Positions 24,241 to 36,339 of a stretch of DNA of 64,000 bases are shown here, one piece after another. The position numbers and the translations under genes are program-made. How positions within the stretch are numbered: position 1 is the first letter of the stretch; every line of letters begins with the position of its first letter. Source of the DNA: Dromiciops gliroides (taxonomy: Eukaryota; Chordata; Mammalia; Microbiotheria; Microbiotheriidae); the NCBI RefSeq assembly GCF_019393635.1, contig NC_057864.1, positions 496,200,716 to 496,264,715 on the forward strand. Direction: 5' to 3'. A model generated the notes under the pieces. It did not search any database, was not told where the DNA came from, and worked only from the letters and a program-made list of their open reading frames with translations.

Positions 24241-24619
24241 CCCCTCCCCGCTCCCCGCTTCCACTTTTTAAGGAGGTTTTCTCTTCAGTGAATTTTTGTG
24301 CCTCTTTTACAATTTGGCCAATTCTAGTTTTGAAAGTTTTCTTATTTTTTATCTCTTTTACCAAGCTATTAATTTCCTTTTCATCATTTTCTTGAATCTC
24401 TCCTTTCTTTTGCGACTGACATTTAGCTAGAAGTCTTCTCTCTGAAGTTCCTAAGTTCTCTTCACATCTCTCTCTTCATCTTCACCCCAGGTTCACTTCA
24501 GGTCTCAGGTTAGGGTCCACCTTCCAAGTGACCATCTGTTGCTGGTGCTCCCCTCCCCCAATTGCTCCTGGATTTATTTGGCATATATTTTGTATGCATG
24601 TTTACATGTGTGCACACAC

Positions 24620-24745
24620 CTCCCTGTTTCCTCCCATAGACAGTAAGCAGCAGCATCTGCCTCTTTTTTGTTTCTGCATGCTCAGTAACAGGCCCGGTGC
24701 CTGGTGTACTTAAGAAGTGGTGTTTGATGGGTGAATTTAATTCTC
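24620..24745 (+). mobile_element. L2 3'-end fragment
   Basis: Resembles the L2 tail: CATAGACAGTAAGC, a CTGC/TTTTTGTTTC middle, CAGTAACAGGCCCGGTGCC, then a GTTTGATGGGTGAA end. Confidence 0.5.
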
Positions 24746-24749
24746 ACTA

Positions 24750-26640
24750 ACAGCCCTGTGAAGTGGGTGCCACTTGTAATTCGGGCCACTGAGGCCCTAA
24801 GAAGTCATGTGATTTGCCAAGGTCACTTGCTCTGCTGGGGTCAGGGAAGGCCGTGAGCCCATCTCTTCTGAACCCAAATCTAGCTGGCTCTCCGCTCCAC
24901 ATACTGCCTCTCCTAGGAAAAGTTGACTTACACTATTCCTCTCGTTTTTCTAGGGGTCCATCCAAGTAAGTCACGTGCCTCAGGATGCCCACCATTCTTT
25001 ATGAAGAAGAGTATTGATTGGATATTGAGTTTTTTTCCTTGTTTAGTTTTAAGTGATTCCTTGACACTTCTTTAGTATCCTCGCCCCACACACACTCGCT
25101 CACCAAAAGCCCTTTGTAAGAACAAAGTTTAGTCACAAAAACTATACCAAATGTCTGGGTCTGGAAATGTCTGCTTCCTTCTGCACCTCCAGCAGCCATC
25201 CCCTCTGCCCAGAGGTCGGAGGCCCACTCCCTCCTCAGGGTTGGCGGGGCATGGCAAATCTTCCAGTGTTCACCCCTCAGGACATTTCTAAAATGACTGC
25301 CCAGGCTACCAAGTGTGTAGCAGAGGACTTCTCCCCTTCTCTTTTCTCGGCCTCTTGTGGCCAAGAGCTGTTTGCAACTAGGTCCTTGCCTAGGAAGTTT
25401 CAGCTACGGATGGAGTCACTGGTGCTGGCTAGAAGGCCCCTCACCAGCGAGAAGCACCTGCGCACTCTTCCTCCGGGCCATCTGAGCACCCATGGAAAAG
25501 ACATCCCCATAGACCCACCAGGCCCAGGCACGTGGAGCTGGACTCACCGAGCGTGTGCGAGTTAGGAAACCTTTCTCGGAAGAGATGCCTGCTCCAAGGT
25601 TCCCCAAACTAGCCCATGTAGCACCGGTGCTTGTTTGTCCTTCATTCTCCAAGAGGAGCATGACATCAGGGTGATGTCATGACTTGCAGTGAATTGGATT
25701 GAAGTGAGGGAGGGCTGTGCGAGGTCACCGGCCTCACTCTCTTCTCCAGAGCCATCTGGGTCCAGTGGCAAGATAGGCATCAGGATGACTAGAGATGGCC
25801 CCAGACATTTGAGACAATTGGGGTTAAATGACTCGCTCAGGGTAACTAGTAACTGTCAAGTGTCTGAGGTCGGATTTGAACTCTGATCCTCCTGACTATG
25901 GGGCCAGTGCTCTATCCACTGCACCACCCAGCTGCCCCAGCAGTACACTTCTGTGTGGAATAATGAGGCGAATGCTTTGTTTGAAGGCAACCCTCCTGCA
26001 CAGGGGAAGCGAGCACTTGTGGGGCTCTGTGGATGAATGAAGTGCTCCCCTCCAAGAAAAAACTCTCTCAGAAGTGGGTTAGGGTAATGAGGTCTGGGGC
26101 ATGTTAGCTTGCTAACGCCAGCCAACGTCTAGGAAGCACCTACTAGACGCAGGCACCATGCTAAGTGCTTTGCAATGATTATCTCAATTGTTATGCTAAG
26201 AGGTGCTGCCTCTGGGGGCGTCCTTCGGTAAGTGGTTCCCAAATGCTTCTTGCCATTGCCTGCATTGATACAGCTGTGTCATCTGCTGGGAAGTGAGGTG
26301 GCTCGCTTATAGCATCTCTTGTGGGAAGGCCGGAGGCCTTGGGCCTCTTCCCACTTCTGAGGTTCTAGGGCCCCCCAACGAATGGGGCGTTTGTGACCTT
26401 TTCATTTGTTGTTTTCTGTTGTAGGTGAAAAGAGCGGATTCCTTCGGCCATTTCAAAAGCCAGCATGGAACAGGGAGGGTCGGGAACAAGGCCAGGTTTC
26501 ACAACCAGACCAGCACAAACTGAGGGATGGTCCGAGGAGCCCAGAGGGAGGTGAAGAAGTGAGTCCAGCCCAGAAGGACACATCAGGGAGCAAGGCTGCG
26601 TTTGGACAGGAGCATGGCCAGACCTAGGCTATGGAGAAAG
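24750..26640. other. Intergenic DNA, one old SINE
   Basis: Mostly unique. An open frame at 26424-26627, preceded by an acceptor-like TTTTCTGTTGTAG, has no family I recognise and no matching upstream donor. I do not call a gene. Confidence 0.4.
25808..25940 (-). mobile_element. Diverged CORE-SINE
   Basis: Reverse orientation: GACAATTGGGGTTAAATGACT, then GATTTGAACTCTGATCCTCC and CACCACCCAGCTGCCCC. Older than most copies. Confidence 0.85.
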
Positions 26641-27022
26641 TGAGTGAGCTGAATGTGGGGTCTCATTCCTTGGGAGCCTGGGGGGGAATTAGCCCTGGAA
26701 GACATTGGAGGAAAGGTTTGGCCGCTCGTTCATGCCAAATCTTTGAACTCGATATCCCTTTTTTGTCATCGCTGGCCCCCTAGCAAATGGGGAGGACATA
26801 GCTGGTGGTAGATGCTCTAGCAGTGTCAGAAGAAAGAAACACCCCCAGTTCTTAGGTCCCTGGAGAGCTCTGTGGGGGAGAAGGAGCAGCCTCTCCCTGA
26901 GAGGGGCCAGAGTGTTCCCAGCACACTCTGCATAGGAACTCCCAGCCAGCACTCAGGGCAGATGTCCTGGGCAGTCCTCTCAAGTCGGTGAGTGGGAACT
27001 AGCACTAAGAATGACTATGTGT

Positions 27023-27176
27023 GGGGCAGCTAGGTGGCGCAGTGGATAGAGCACCGGCCCTGGAGTCAGGAGGACCTGAGTTCAAATCCGGCCTCAGACA
27101 CTTTACACTTACTAGCTGTGTGACCCTGGGCAAGTCACTTAACCCCAATTGCCTCACTAAAAACAAAACAAAAAAA
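27023..27176 (+). mobile_element. CORE-SINE
   Basis: Target duplication AGAATGACTATGTGT / AGAAAGACTATGTGT at 27008-27022 and 27177-27191. The head is close to consensus, so it looks young. Confidence 0.96.
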
Positions 27177-27191
27177 AGAAAGACTATGTGT

Positions 27192-27192
<1 letters not shown>

Positions 27193-27238
<46 letters not shown>

Positions 27239-27400
27239 ATTAAATATGCTACTAATAATACTAAATAATGATATAAAATTAATCTTAATATTAAATTAAT
27301 TTTGAATTAAATTAAATTAAATTGGTATTGAATTAATTTAATGTTAAATAATATTGAATTAATAATAACATTAAAATATAAATATTATATATACATACAT
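27193..27400. repeat. (CA)n followed by an AT-rich tract
   Basis: CA dinucleotides to about 27230, then TTAAA/AATTA-rich low-complexity sequence to about 27400, next to the 3' end of an antisense L1. Confidence 0.9.
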
Positions 27401-27464
27401 ATATATTTCCAATTACAAGTAAAATCAATTTTTTAACATTCCTTTTTTAAAATTTGGAGGTGCA

Positions 27465-27601
27465 GGGCAGGTAGGTGACTCAGTGGATAAAGCACTGGCC
27501 CTAGATTCAGGACCTGAGTTCAAATCTGGCCTCAGACACTTGACACTTACTAGCTGTGTGACCTTGGGCAAGTCACTTAACCCTCATTGCCCTGAAAAAA
27601 C
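27465..27601 (+). mobile_element. CORE-SINE inside the L1 3'UTR
   Basis: Target duplication AATTTGGAGGTGCA / AATTTGGAGGTACA at 27451-27464 and 27602-27615. Confidence 0.95.
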
Positions 27602-28003
27602 AATTTGGAGGTACAAATTCTCTCCCTCTTCTCTCCCCTCATTGAGAAGGCAGGCTGTGTAATGTAGGTTATACAAGTGTGGTCATTCAAAACGTCTTTC
27701 CATATCAGTCATGTTGTGAAAGAAAGCAAAGACCAAATGATCCCCAAAAACAAGAAGAAGGAAAAAAAAGTTCACAAAGTGTGTTTTGATCTGTACTCAG
27801 ACAATATCAGTTCTCTCTCAAGGCAGAGAGCAGTGTTCATCATGATCCCTTCAGAATCGTATTGCTGAGAACAAAGTCATTCACAGTTGATCATTGTACA
27901 GTGTTGCTCTTGCTGTATACAACGTCTTCTTGGTTCTCATTTCATTTTACATCAGTTCATGTAAGTCTTTCCAGATTTTTCTGAAAATATCCTCCTCATT
28001 TCT

Positions 28004-28418
28004 TAAAGGGCAGCTAAGTGACACAGTAGATAGAGTGCCAGGCCTAGAGTCAGGAGGACCTGAGTTAAAATTGAACCTCAGGGGGCAGCTAAGTGGCGCA
28101 GTGGATAAAGCACTGGCCCTGGATTTAGGACCTGAGTTCAAATCTGGCCTCCTACACTTGACACTTACTAGCTGTGTGACCTTGGGCAAGTCACTTAACC
28201 CTCATGACCCTACCAAAAAAAAGATTAAAACTGAACCTCAGACACTTACTAACTGTGTGACCCTAGGCAAGTCATTTAACTTTGTTTGCCTCAGTTTCCT
28301 CATCTGTAAAATGAGCTGAAGAAGGAAATGGCAAACCACTCCAGTATCTTTGCCAAGAAAACCCCAACTGGGGTCATTGAAGAGTTTAACATGACTGAAA
28401 CTACTAAACAACATCAAT
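28004..28418 (+). mobile_element. Mar1-type CORE-SINE, interrupted
   Basis: Head at 28004-28080. The rest resumes at 28241 with the core and the typical long tail (GGAAATGGCAAACCACTCC, AGTATCTTTGCCAAGAAAA, GGGGTCATTGAAGAG). A younger SINE splits it. Confidence 0.88.
28081..28224 (+). mobile_element. Young CORE-SINE inside Mar1
   Basis: Target duplication TTAAAATTGAACCTCA / TTAAAACTGAACCTCA at 28065-28080 and 28225-28240. Confidence 0.96.
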
Positions 28419-30336
28419 AACAAAATTCCATCACATTCCTATACCAGAAGTTGTTCAGCCATTCCCCAATTGATGAGCATCCCCTCAATTTTCCAATTCT
28501 TTGTCACCACAGAAGGAGCTGTTATAACTATTTTTGTATATATAGGTCCTTTCCTTTTATCTGTTTGGGATACAGAACTAATAGTAGTATTCCTGGATTA
28601 AAGCACACAGTTTAATAGCCCTTTAGGCATAGTTCCAAAGTGCTCTCCATAATGGTTGGATCAATTCACAACTCCACCAATAATGCATTAGTGTCCCAGT
28701 TTTCCCACATCCCCTCCAACATTTGTCATTTTTCTTTTCGGTTATATTAGACAATTTGATAGCTATGGGGTGGTACCTCAAAGTTGTTTTTAATTTACAT
28801 TTCTCTAATCAGTAATGGTTTTAAAATGTTTTCATTTGAATATAGATAGCTTTGATTTCTTCTTCTGAAAGCTACCTGTTCTTATCCTTTGACTGTTTAT
28901 CAATTGGGAAATGACCAGTATTCTTCTAAATTTTTCTCAGTTCTCTATACATTTGAGAAATGAGACTTTTTTCAAAGAAATATACTGTAAAAATTTCCCC
29001 CATTTTTCTGCTTTCCTTCTAATCCTGGATGCATTGGTTATGTTTGTATAAAATCTTTTCAATTTAATGTAATCAAAATTGTCCATTTAAGGTCTAATAA
29101 TGCTCTCTATCTCTTATTTGGTCATAAATTCTTCCCATATCTATAAATATGACAAACTATTCCATGCTCCCCTAACTTGCTTGTGGCATCACCCTTTATG
29201 TCTAAATCATCTACCCATTTTGACCTTATCTTGGTATATGGTGTAAGATGTTGGTTTATGCCTCATTTCTGCTAAACTGCTTTCCAGTTTTCCCAGCAGT
29301 TTTTGTCCTGTTTTCCTCATTTATCCTTCTCTCTCTCTCCTTTCACCCAGTCCCTCCTAAAAAAGTGTTCTGCTTTTGACCACTGCCTCCCCCAATTTGC
29401 CATCCCTTCTATCACATCTCCTCCTTTTATCCTCCTTCCCTCCTAATTCCCTGTAGGGTAAGATATATATCACACTGACTGTGTATGTTATTCCCTCTTT
29501 GAGCCAATTCCAGTGAGAGTAAGATTCAAACATTGCCTGCCACTACCCTCTATCTTCCCCTCCATTGTCAAAGCTCTTTTGTGCCCCTTTTATGTGAGAT
29601 AATTTACCCCATTCTATTTCTCCCTCTTGCCTTCTCCCAGTGCATTCCTCTTTCTCACCTCTTCGTTTTATTTTTTTGGATATCATTACATCCTAGTCAA
29701 CTCACATCTGTGTCCTCTGCAGTCCTAATTGCCCTAATAATAAGTACATTCTTGGGAGTTACAAGTAGCATCTTCCCCTGTAGGAATGTAAAAAGTTTAA
29801 CCTTATTGAATCCCATATGATTTTTCTTTCATGTTTACCTTTTTGTACTTCTCTTGAGTCTTGTATTTGAAAGTCGAATTTTCTATTCAGCACTAGTCTT
29901 TTCATCAGTAGTGCTTGAAAGTCCTCTCTTTCATTGACTATACATACCCCACCCCCCTGCCCTGCCTTGAAGGATTATACTCAGTTTTGCTGGGTAAATG
30001 ATGATTCTTGGTTGTAATCCTAGCTCCTTTGCCCTCTGGAATATCATTTTCCGGGCCCTCTGATCCTTTAATGTAGAAGCTGCTAAATCTTATGTTATCC
30101 TACTTGTGGCTCTATGTTGTTTGAATTATTTCTAGCTGCTTGACCTCAGAGCTCTGGAATTTGGGCACAGTATTCCTGGGGGTTTTCATTTGAGGATCTT
30201 TTTCAAGACATGATTAGTGTATTTTTCCATTTTTATTTTACCCTCTAATTTTAAGATATAAGGGCTTGACAATTTCTTGCAATATGGTGTTAAGGTTCTT
30301 TTTTTGGTCATGGTTTTCAGCTAGTCCAGCAATTCT

Positions 30337-30484
30337 TTTTTTTTTTTTTTTTTTGCAGGGCAATGGGGTTTAAGTAACTTGCCCAGGGTCACACAGCTAG
30401 TAAGTGTCTGAGGCTGGGTTTGAACTCAGGTCCTCCTGAATCCAAGGCTAGTGCCTTATCCATTGCGCCACCTAGCTGCCCCCA
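30337..30484 (-). mobile_element. CORE-SINE inside L1
   Basis: Target duplication AGTCCAGCAATTCT / AGTCCAGTAATTCT at 30323-30336 and 30485-30498. Confidence 0.96.
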
Positions 30485-31229
30485 AGTCCAGTAATTCTGA
30501 AATTATCTCTCCTCAATCTATTTTCCAGGTCAGTTTTTTCCCCAATGAGATATTTCACATTTTCTTCTATTTTTTCATTTTTAAAAAACTTTGTTTTACT
30601 GTTTCTTGATGTCTCATGGTATCATTAGCTTCCATGTACCCAGTTCTAATTTTCAAGGAATCATTTTCTTCACTGAGCTTTTGTATATCCTTTTCCATTT
30701 GGCCAATTCTGCTTTTTAAGAGAACTCTCTTCAGTGGATTTTTGTGCCTCTTTTACCATTTGACCTATTTAGTTTTTTAAAGTGTTATTTTCTTCAGTAT
30801 TTTTTGTGCTTTTTAAAAAAATCAAGCCGTTGACTCTCTTTTCATGATTTTCTTGCATCACTCTCATTTCTTTTCCCAAATTCTTTTTACTACCTCTCTT
30901 ATTTTCTTTTTGAGCTCTTCCAGGAATTCTTTTTGGGCCTGAGACCAGTTCATAGTTCTCTTTGAGGCTTTGGGTGTAACTGTTTTGACTGTGTTTTCTT
31001 CTTCTGAGTTTGTGTTTTTATGTTCCCTGTCCCCATAGTAACTTTCTATGGTCAGTTACTTTTGCTGTTGTTGTTGCCCATTTTTTTCAGCTTATTTCTT
31101 GACTTTTAACTTTATGTTAAAGGTGGGCTCTGTTCCCAGGGTGGAGAGGATACCGTCCAAGCTTCAGTTTTTTCATGCTTCTGTTTTCAGAGCTAGTTCA
31201 GCATACTAAGGACCACTGGGCCTTCCATC

Positions 31230-31350
31230 TGCCCTACAACTGTGCCCTCCTCTAGAAAATGTCTTCCCCAGCAGGACATGAGCTCTTGTGTGTATTTCCA
31301 GTGCTTAGCATAGGGCAAGATATGCTTTTACTCATTCATTCATTGATTCA
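31230..31350 (+). mobile_element. L2 3'-end fragment
   Basis: CAGCAGGACATGAGCTCTTG, CAGTGCTTAGCATAGGGC, then CATTCATTCATTGATTCA follow the order of the L2 tail. Confidence 0.55.
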
Positions 31351-31925
31351 GACTCTCTGGGGATGTGGCCTTCCCTTAGATAAAGCCTTCACTCCTCCCA
31401 CAGAGTGTGTAGATGGGCCTTGGAATTTAACATGAGGGATAATAAGAGAGTAGGAGTGGAACAGCCACCTGCCTCAATTGGACCTCAGACAGCTAGCTCT
31501 TCCTTATCCAGCTTTTTTTGTCTTGACCTTGATACTTAGCTTGTTCCTGGACAAGGAGAATCCATAAGATTCCAGAGAGAGGATATTTCCATCTTCCCCT
31601 TGCTTTGGGGAAGTAACACTAATGGTCATCAATAAACTCTCATTGCCTTGTTTCAGCCCTCAGCTAGGAAAACTTTAACTACTGTTCTTAGAGAAGAAAA
31701 GTGTCCCTGTACTCTGGGCTTGGAGGGGAAACTGACCCTGATCCTCCTCCTCACTTTGTGCTGTCCTTGCCTACACCAAGTACAAGTAGACCACTCATGC
31801 TTTAGGCAAGTCGCGGTTTTTTCTTAACATCAGTAAGCAAAGATTAGGTGAATGGCAATTTAAAAATATAAACTTTTTAAAGAAACAAAGATAAGCTTTG
31901 AGACAGATACACCCCTATCACCCCC

Positions 31926-32256
31926 CATGCAGGGGAAAGAGACAGAGACCCAGAGGGAGGGAGGGAGGGAGGAAAAGAGAGAGAAATAGAGGGAAAGATG
32001 GAGAAACAGAGACTGAGGGAGAGACTGAGAAAGAAACAAAGAGAAAGAAAGGGAGGGAGGAAGAGAGAAAAATAGTGGGAGAGAAAAAAAGGTAGGGAAG
32101 GAGAGAAGCAAAGGAGAGAGAGAAGGGAGGGAGAGAAAGAGAAAGTAAGAGAGAGGGGGAGGGGGAGGGAGGAAGGGAAAGAGACAGAAGGAGAATGGGG
32201 AAGAGAGAGGGAGGAGGGAGAAGGGGAGGGGAAAAGAGGAGGGATGGGGAAGAATC
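31926..32256. repeat. Purine-rich (GGGA/GAGA)n low-complexity tract
   Basis: More than 300 bp of almost pure A/G on the + strand. Open frames across it on either strand are artefacts. Confidence 0.95.
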
Positions 32257-32259
32257 TCC

Positions 32260-33780
32260 GTGATGCTTCCTAGCCAGCAAACACAGCTGTGGTCTGTGTG
32301 GTTGGTATCCATGGCTGAGCCCCAAGATGGCGGCAGCAGGAGTGGTGGCAGTCCTGATCCCCCGGAGCTTCCCTCCTGCCCCGCTTATGTTGTCACATCC
32401 TCCCAAGCACCTTGCTCCCTTCTCTCCCTAACTTTTCATACTTGGGCACAGCCACTGGTTCCCAGGGGTCAGGTGTGTGTATGCCCACTGGGGAGGGGGG
32501 TCTTTTGGAACCCTGGCCTGATGGCTGGCATTGTCTCCAGTGTGTCTGCTGCTATGGCATGCTAAGAGGGGTCTGCCTTTGAGTGAAGCTGAGAGGGTGA
32601 GATGGGAGCTGGCAGCAGCCTCCTCCTTCTTCACCCCCCTCTTCTGACAGGTCTGACCAGCTCATCCAGAACACTCCCTTTCATCCCGCAAGCAGGTCGC
32701 AGAAGATGGGGAGAAGCCGCCCAGGAGAAAGTGGGGGTAGCACAGTCAGTCAGTCCCTCTGGGTGACTCCAGGGAAGAGTCTGGGACGTCTTGGGCTTAG
32801 CTCCCAGGGCTGCCTTTCCCACCTCACGCTACATATCGGATACCATCCTTCATCTCAATGTCTGTAACAACCCTGTCACCATGGCAACAGGCTGCAGGAT
32901 GCCAGCAGATATTGACAGGAGACTGGCAAGGACACCTGGGCAGTAATGAATAGAGAGCCACTAATTCTCGCTCCTGAAAGAAAGGAGAGCACTCCAGGAG
33001 TTGTATAGTCACTGGTGTGAGTGGGGACACGCCATCTGTGATCCCCTCACCGGCAGTGACAAGGCCCCTTGTCGAGCTCCGATGAGCTCCTCCCTGATGC
33101 TATTCCAATTGTCCGATGCCCAGAATAGGCTTTCTTGGACTTTGTTTCCTGATAAATGTTTATGTGACCCTGGGCACACAAGGATATAAAACAGGCATAC
33201 ACGACCGTCACAACCTGCACAGTTTAAGCAGCTTTCCCTAGAGAACCCTCAAAGCTCAAGTTCCTTGTCAAGTTAAGTCCCTTGGGGCCGATGCCCTGGG
33301 GTCTGGGAGGGGGGCAGGGGCCCTGGAGATGGACTCCTCACACCCAGAGATCTTTGTGCCAGTCCTGATGCTCTCCTACCTTCTACGTGAGTTGTCAAAA
33401 ATGCCTCCGCTCGTGCCCCTGGGAGATTTCCCTTATTTTGTGTGTATATCCCCCTTAGCGTTGTCTTCATCACGAACATCATGGTTTGGTGACTGAGTTT
33501 CAAATCACACCCCGAATGCTTACTCTCTGTGTGACCTTAGTCAAGTCGCTCCCCTCCCTGAGGCGCCTCCTCTGCCTCGGTTTTTTCATCTGTAAAATGG
33601 AGCTGGAGCCATTCTGGCTCTGACCCCCAGACTGGAGTTCCTAAGCCCTCTGATGGGAGGGCTGGAGGGGGGGGACCAACCTCTTTCCCTTCCCTTCCTC
33701 AGCCCCCCAAACCCTCCCCACTCTGCATGTGCTTCTCTGCCTGCCCTCAGGAATCTTCTAGTGTCCCAGCACTCTCACCC
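32260..33780. other. Intergenic DNA, no gene recognised
   Basis: Mixed sequence. A CCAAGATGGCGGC (YY1-like) motif lies near 32321 and a MIR-like CORE fragment at about 33486-33612 (CTGTGTGACCTTAGTCAAGTC, TTTTTTCATCTGTAAAATGG). Confidence 0.45.
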
Positions 33781-33784
33781 TTTC

Positions 33785-33890
33785 CTTTCCTGCCTGCTTT
33801 TGTGGGTATCTCCCCCTGTAGACTGTAAGCTCTTTGTGCTGAGAGCAGTGCCTGACACATAGTAGGTCCTTAATAAATGTTGATTGCATG
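33785..33890 (+). mobile_element. L2 3'-end fragment
   Basis: CCCCCTGTAGACTGTAAGCTC, CAGTGCCTGACACATAGTAGG and CTTAATAAATGTTGATTG match the L2 tail in order. Confidence 0.8.
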
Positions 33891-33899
33891 GCATTGGTT

Positions 33900-34500
33900 T
33901 CTCGTGGGGGCCTCATCTGTGACATTCAGGAGGACCTATAGGTCATCCAGGGCACCATGCGGCCAGTAGGCGTGCGGCTCCCACTTGTGACTGCTGTCTT
34001 CTAAGCCGTTTTGGCTGTTCACGACGGATTCTGGCACTGGCTCTGTGGGTGGGTTGGGGTGAGTTGATGAGGGACGTGGGGGCCTAAGGGACTGCAGCAT
34101 TGTTTCCTTCAAGTTCAGGCTGTAATCTGACAGCATCATTCTGGGACGTGTGGCTGCCAGGGAGGCGAGGTCATTTGGGGAGCCCTTGGAAGGGTGGTGT
34201 CCGAAGGGCCTCATGTTCCGTGGAGAATTCACTGGATCTCAGCTGCTTGTGTTCTGCAGTGACCAGCCACAGGTCCCTGAGCCAGGTGCTCCAGGTGCCA
34301 CGATCTGTGTGGAGGACTGCGGATTGGGGGGCACCCATCACATGTGGAGATGAAGATATAATCCCAAGTCTGGAGCAAGAGGATCCCAGAGTCTATCCAG
34401 TCCAGTCCTCTTTGGGGTTTTTCTTCTAAATGGACTTTTTTTTTCCCAATTAGCAAGCATTTATTTTCTCTTCCCCCAGGGGCACACCCCTCTTGGTCAG
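33900..34500. other. Intergenic DNA, nothing recognised
   Basis: Unique-looking sequence without recognisable gene, RNA or repeat. Confidence 0.4.
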
Positions 34501-34520
34501 GAGGGGTGACTCTTATTTTA

Positions 34521-34667
34521 TTTTATTTTTTTGTGGGATAATGAGGGTTAAGTGACTTGCCCAGGGTCACACAGCTAGCAAGTGGCAAGTGTCTGAGGCT
34601 GGATTTGAACTCAGGTCCTCCTGAATCCAGGGCCGGTGCTTTATCCATTGTGCCACCTAACTGCCCT
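34521..34667 (-). mobile_element. CORE-SINE
   Basis: Target duplication GTGACTCTTATTTTA / GTGAATCTTATTTTA at 34506-34520 and 34668-34682. A MIR-like remnant follows at about 34684-34780. Confidence 0.95.
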
Positions 34668-35049
34668 GTGAATCTTATTTTAGGGGACGAAACTGAGGTC
34701 TAGAGAGACCCAGTGACTCAGAGGCAGGGTGTGAACCCAGGACTCCTTCCACTGGATCACATTGGATCACACTGCCTCAAACAACATCCTATGGGGGCAC
34801 TGGGCAGAGATGGAGAAAAGCTGAGGGAGTCCTGGCTGCACAGATCCCCAAAGAGACCACTGGGAAGGGGGTGCCCAGACATCACTTAGGAAAGAATGAA
34901 TTGAAGAGGCTGCCAAAGGCGTACACAGGCTCAGAGGCTGGGGCCTGACCAGTGCCACCCAAGTCAATGAGCCTTTGTGAAGTGATCACTCTGGAAGAGA
35001 CTTGGGTGGTCCTGGGTGTACAAAGTCAAAACAGAGAATAGCCCCTTTG

Positions 35050-35190
35050 TTTCCCCAGGGCAATGAGGGTTAAGTGACTTGCCCATTGTCACACAGCTAG
35101 TAAAGTGTTAAGTATCTGAGGCTGGATTTGAACTCAGATCCTCCTGACTCCAGGGCTGGTGATTAACCTACTATGCCACCTCGCTGTCCC
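35050..35190 (-). mobile_element. CORE-SINE, moderately diverged
   Basis: Reverse core GGTTAAGTGACTTGCCC and GATTTGAACTCAGATCC, head GCCACCTCGCTGTCCCC. Confidence 0.9.
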
Positions 35191-35218
35191 CAAGATTCCA
35201 TTCTAAAATAAGAACCCA

Positions 35219-35373
35219 GGGGCAGCTAGGTGGCCCAGTGGATAGAGCCCTGGAGTCAGGAGGACCTGAGTTCAAATTCGGCCTCAGACACTTGACACTA
35301 GCTGTGCGACCCTGGGCAAGTCACTTAACCCTAATTGCCTCACCAAAAAAAAAAAGAAAGAGAGAGAGAGAAC
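35219..35373 (+). mobile_element. CORE-SINE
   Basis: Head GGGGCAGCTAGGTGGCCC, core GGGCAAGTCACTTAACCC, A- then GA-rich tail. AGAACCCA flanks both ends. Confidence 0.93.
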
Positions 35374-35674
35374 CCAACCATCCCCAGATAGGCAAGTGGT
35401 CATGTAAGGAGGGAGAGAACACAACAACTACAGGAGACAAAACCTTGAAGGATTCCAGGCCTTCTGAGAGAGACAGGAGGAAGCCATGCTTTCCATGCCT
35501 GAGCCCCAGCCTGTGCAAAGATTCAGATGGGTGTGGGAGATGTAGCCTTGTATACTACAAGGAGAGGATCATTGGAACCCAGAGTGCTTGGAAAACCAGC
35601 CAACGAGCCAGGTGGCAGCCGGCAGAGAAGGTTTGGGGGGCCAGGGTGAAAGGGGGCCAGGAGGACTACTTTGG

Positions 35675-35827
35675 GAGGCAACTTTGTGACACAGGGGGTA
35701 AAGCACCGGCCCTGGATTCAGGAGGACCCGAGCTCAAATGTGGCTTCAGACACTTGACACTTACTAGCTGTGTGACCCTGGGCAAGTCACTTAATCTTCA
35801 TTGCCAACCCTCCACTAAAAAAAAAGA
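35675..35827 (+). mobile_element. CORE-SINE
   Basis: Perfect target duplication GACTACTTTGG at 35664-35674 and 35828-35838. Confidence 0.95.
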
Positions 35828-35919
35828 GACTACTTTGGTTTGGAGCATGGATTGGAGAAGAGACCGGAGGCAGGAAGGGCCCTGGTGGAAGGTGATGAGT
35901 TGAGAGCTAGGGCTTCAAG

Positions 35920-36180
35920 GGTGAAGGGGGTGGGGGGACCGAATCGGGGTGTCCTGGAGAGGGAATGTATGAGACTTGGCTTATGCATGAGGGGAGGAAG
36001 GGAGAGGTGTGGGGAGGAGGGTCCTGGAGGGGAGGGAGAGATGGGGGGGGCAGATCAGGGAGGGGAAGGACAGATTGGGGGTCCGGGAGGGGAGGGAGAG
36101 GTGGGGGAGGGGTCCAAGAGGTGGGGGACAGATGGGGGGTCCGGGAGGCGGGGGGAGAGGGAGGAATGACAGGAGCTGTG
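35920..36180. repeat. G-rich low-complexity tract
   Basis: GGGAGGGGAGGG-type repeats leading into the CpG island. Open frames here are compositional. Confidence 0.8.
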
Positions 36181-36339
36181 AACATGCCACCATCTGCCAC
36201 CTGGCAGGTTTGTACACGTTTAGCCGGAGGCGCACTTGGAAAACTTGGTGGCCTCAGCGCATGACCAGGTGTGGAAAAGTGAGGTGCAGAAGCAGGGAGG
36301 GGGGAGGAGGGGGGAGTTGGCTTGTTTCCCCCAAGGAAC

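Larger units (their letters stand above)
21425..24440 (-). mobile_element. L1 derivative lacking most of ORF2 (copy 1)
   Basis: Read in reverse: an ORF1-like region, with 23689-23435 giving FQRAKELGFQPRIIYPTKLN, the L1 ORF1 C-terminal motif; a short stretch that looks like the start of ORF2; then a jump near 22250-22320 to the ORF2 C-terminus and 3'UTR (21430-22250). The central ORF2 (endonuclease/reverse transcriptase core) is absent. Three SINEs sit inside. This resembles half-L1 (HAL1) elements. Confidence 0.75.
27400..31225 (-). mobile_element. L1 derivative lacking most of ORF2 (copy 2)
   Basis: Reverse orientation. 3'UTR and ORF2 C-terminus lie at 27400-29310. ORF1-like sequence lies at about 29880-31060, giving SQAQKEFLEELKKKIREVV near the ORF1 start. 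5' sequence runs to about 31.2 kb. The ORF2 core is missing around 29310. Several SINEs are inserted. It shares architecture with copy 1, though the inner breakpoints differ. Confidence 0.75.

Noticed and set aside
26424-26627. Possible exon after TTTTCTGTTGTAG
   Set aside because: Acceptor-like, but with no donor partner, homology or neighbouring exons that I can find.
31860-32406. Frames of Ser/Pro/Leu or Arg/Glu/Lys over the purine-rich tract
   Set aside because: Low-complexity artefact.
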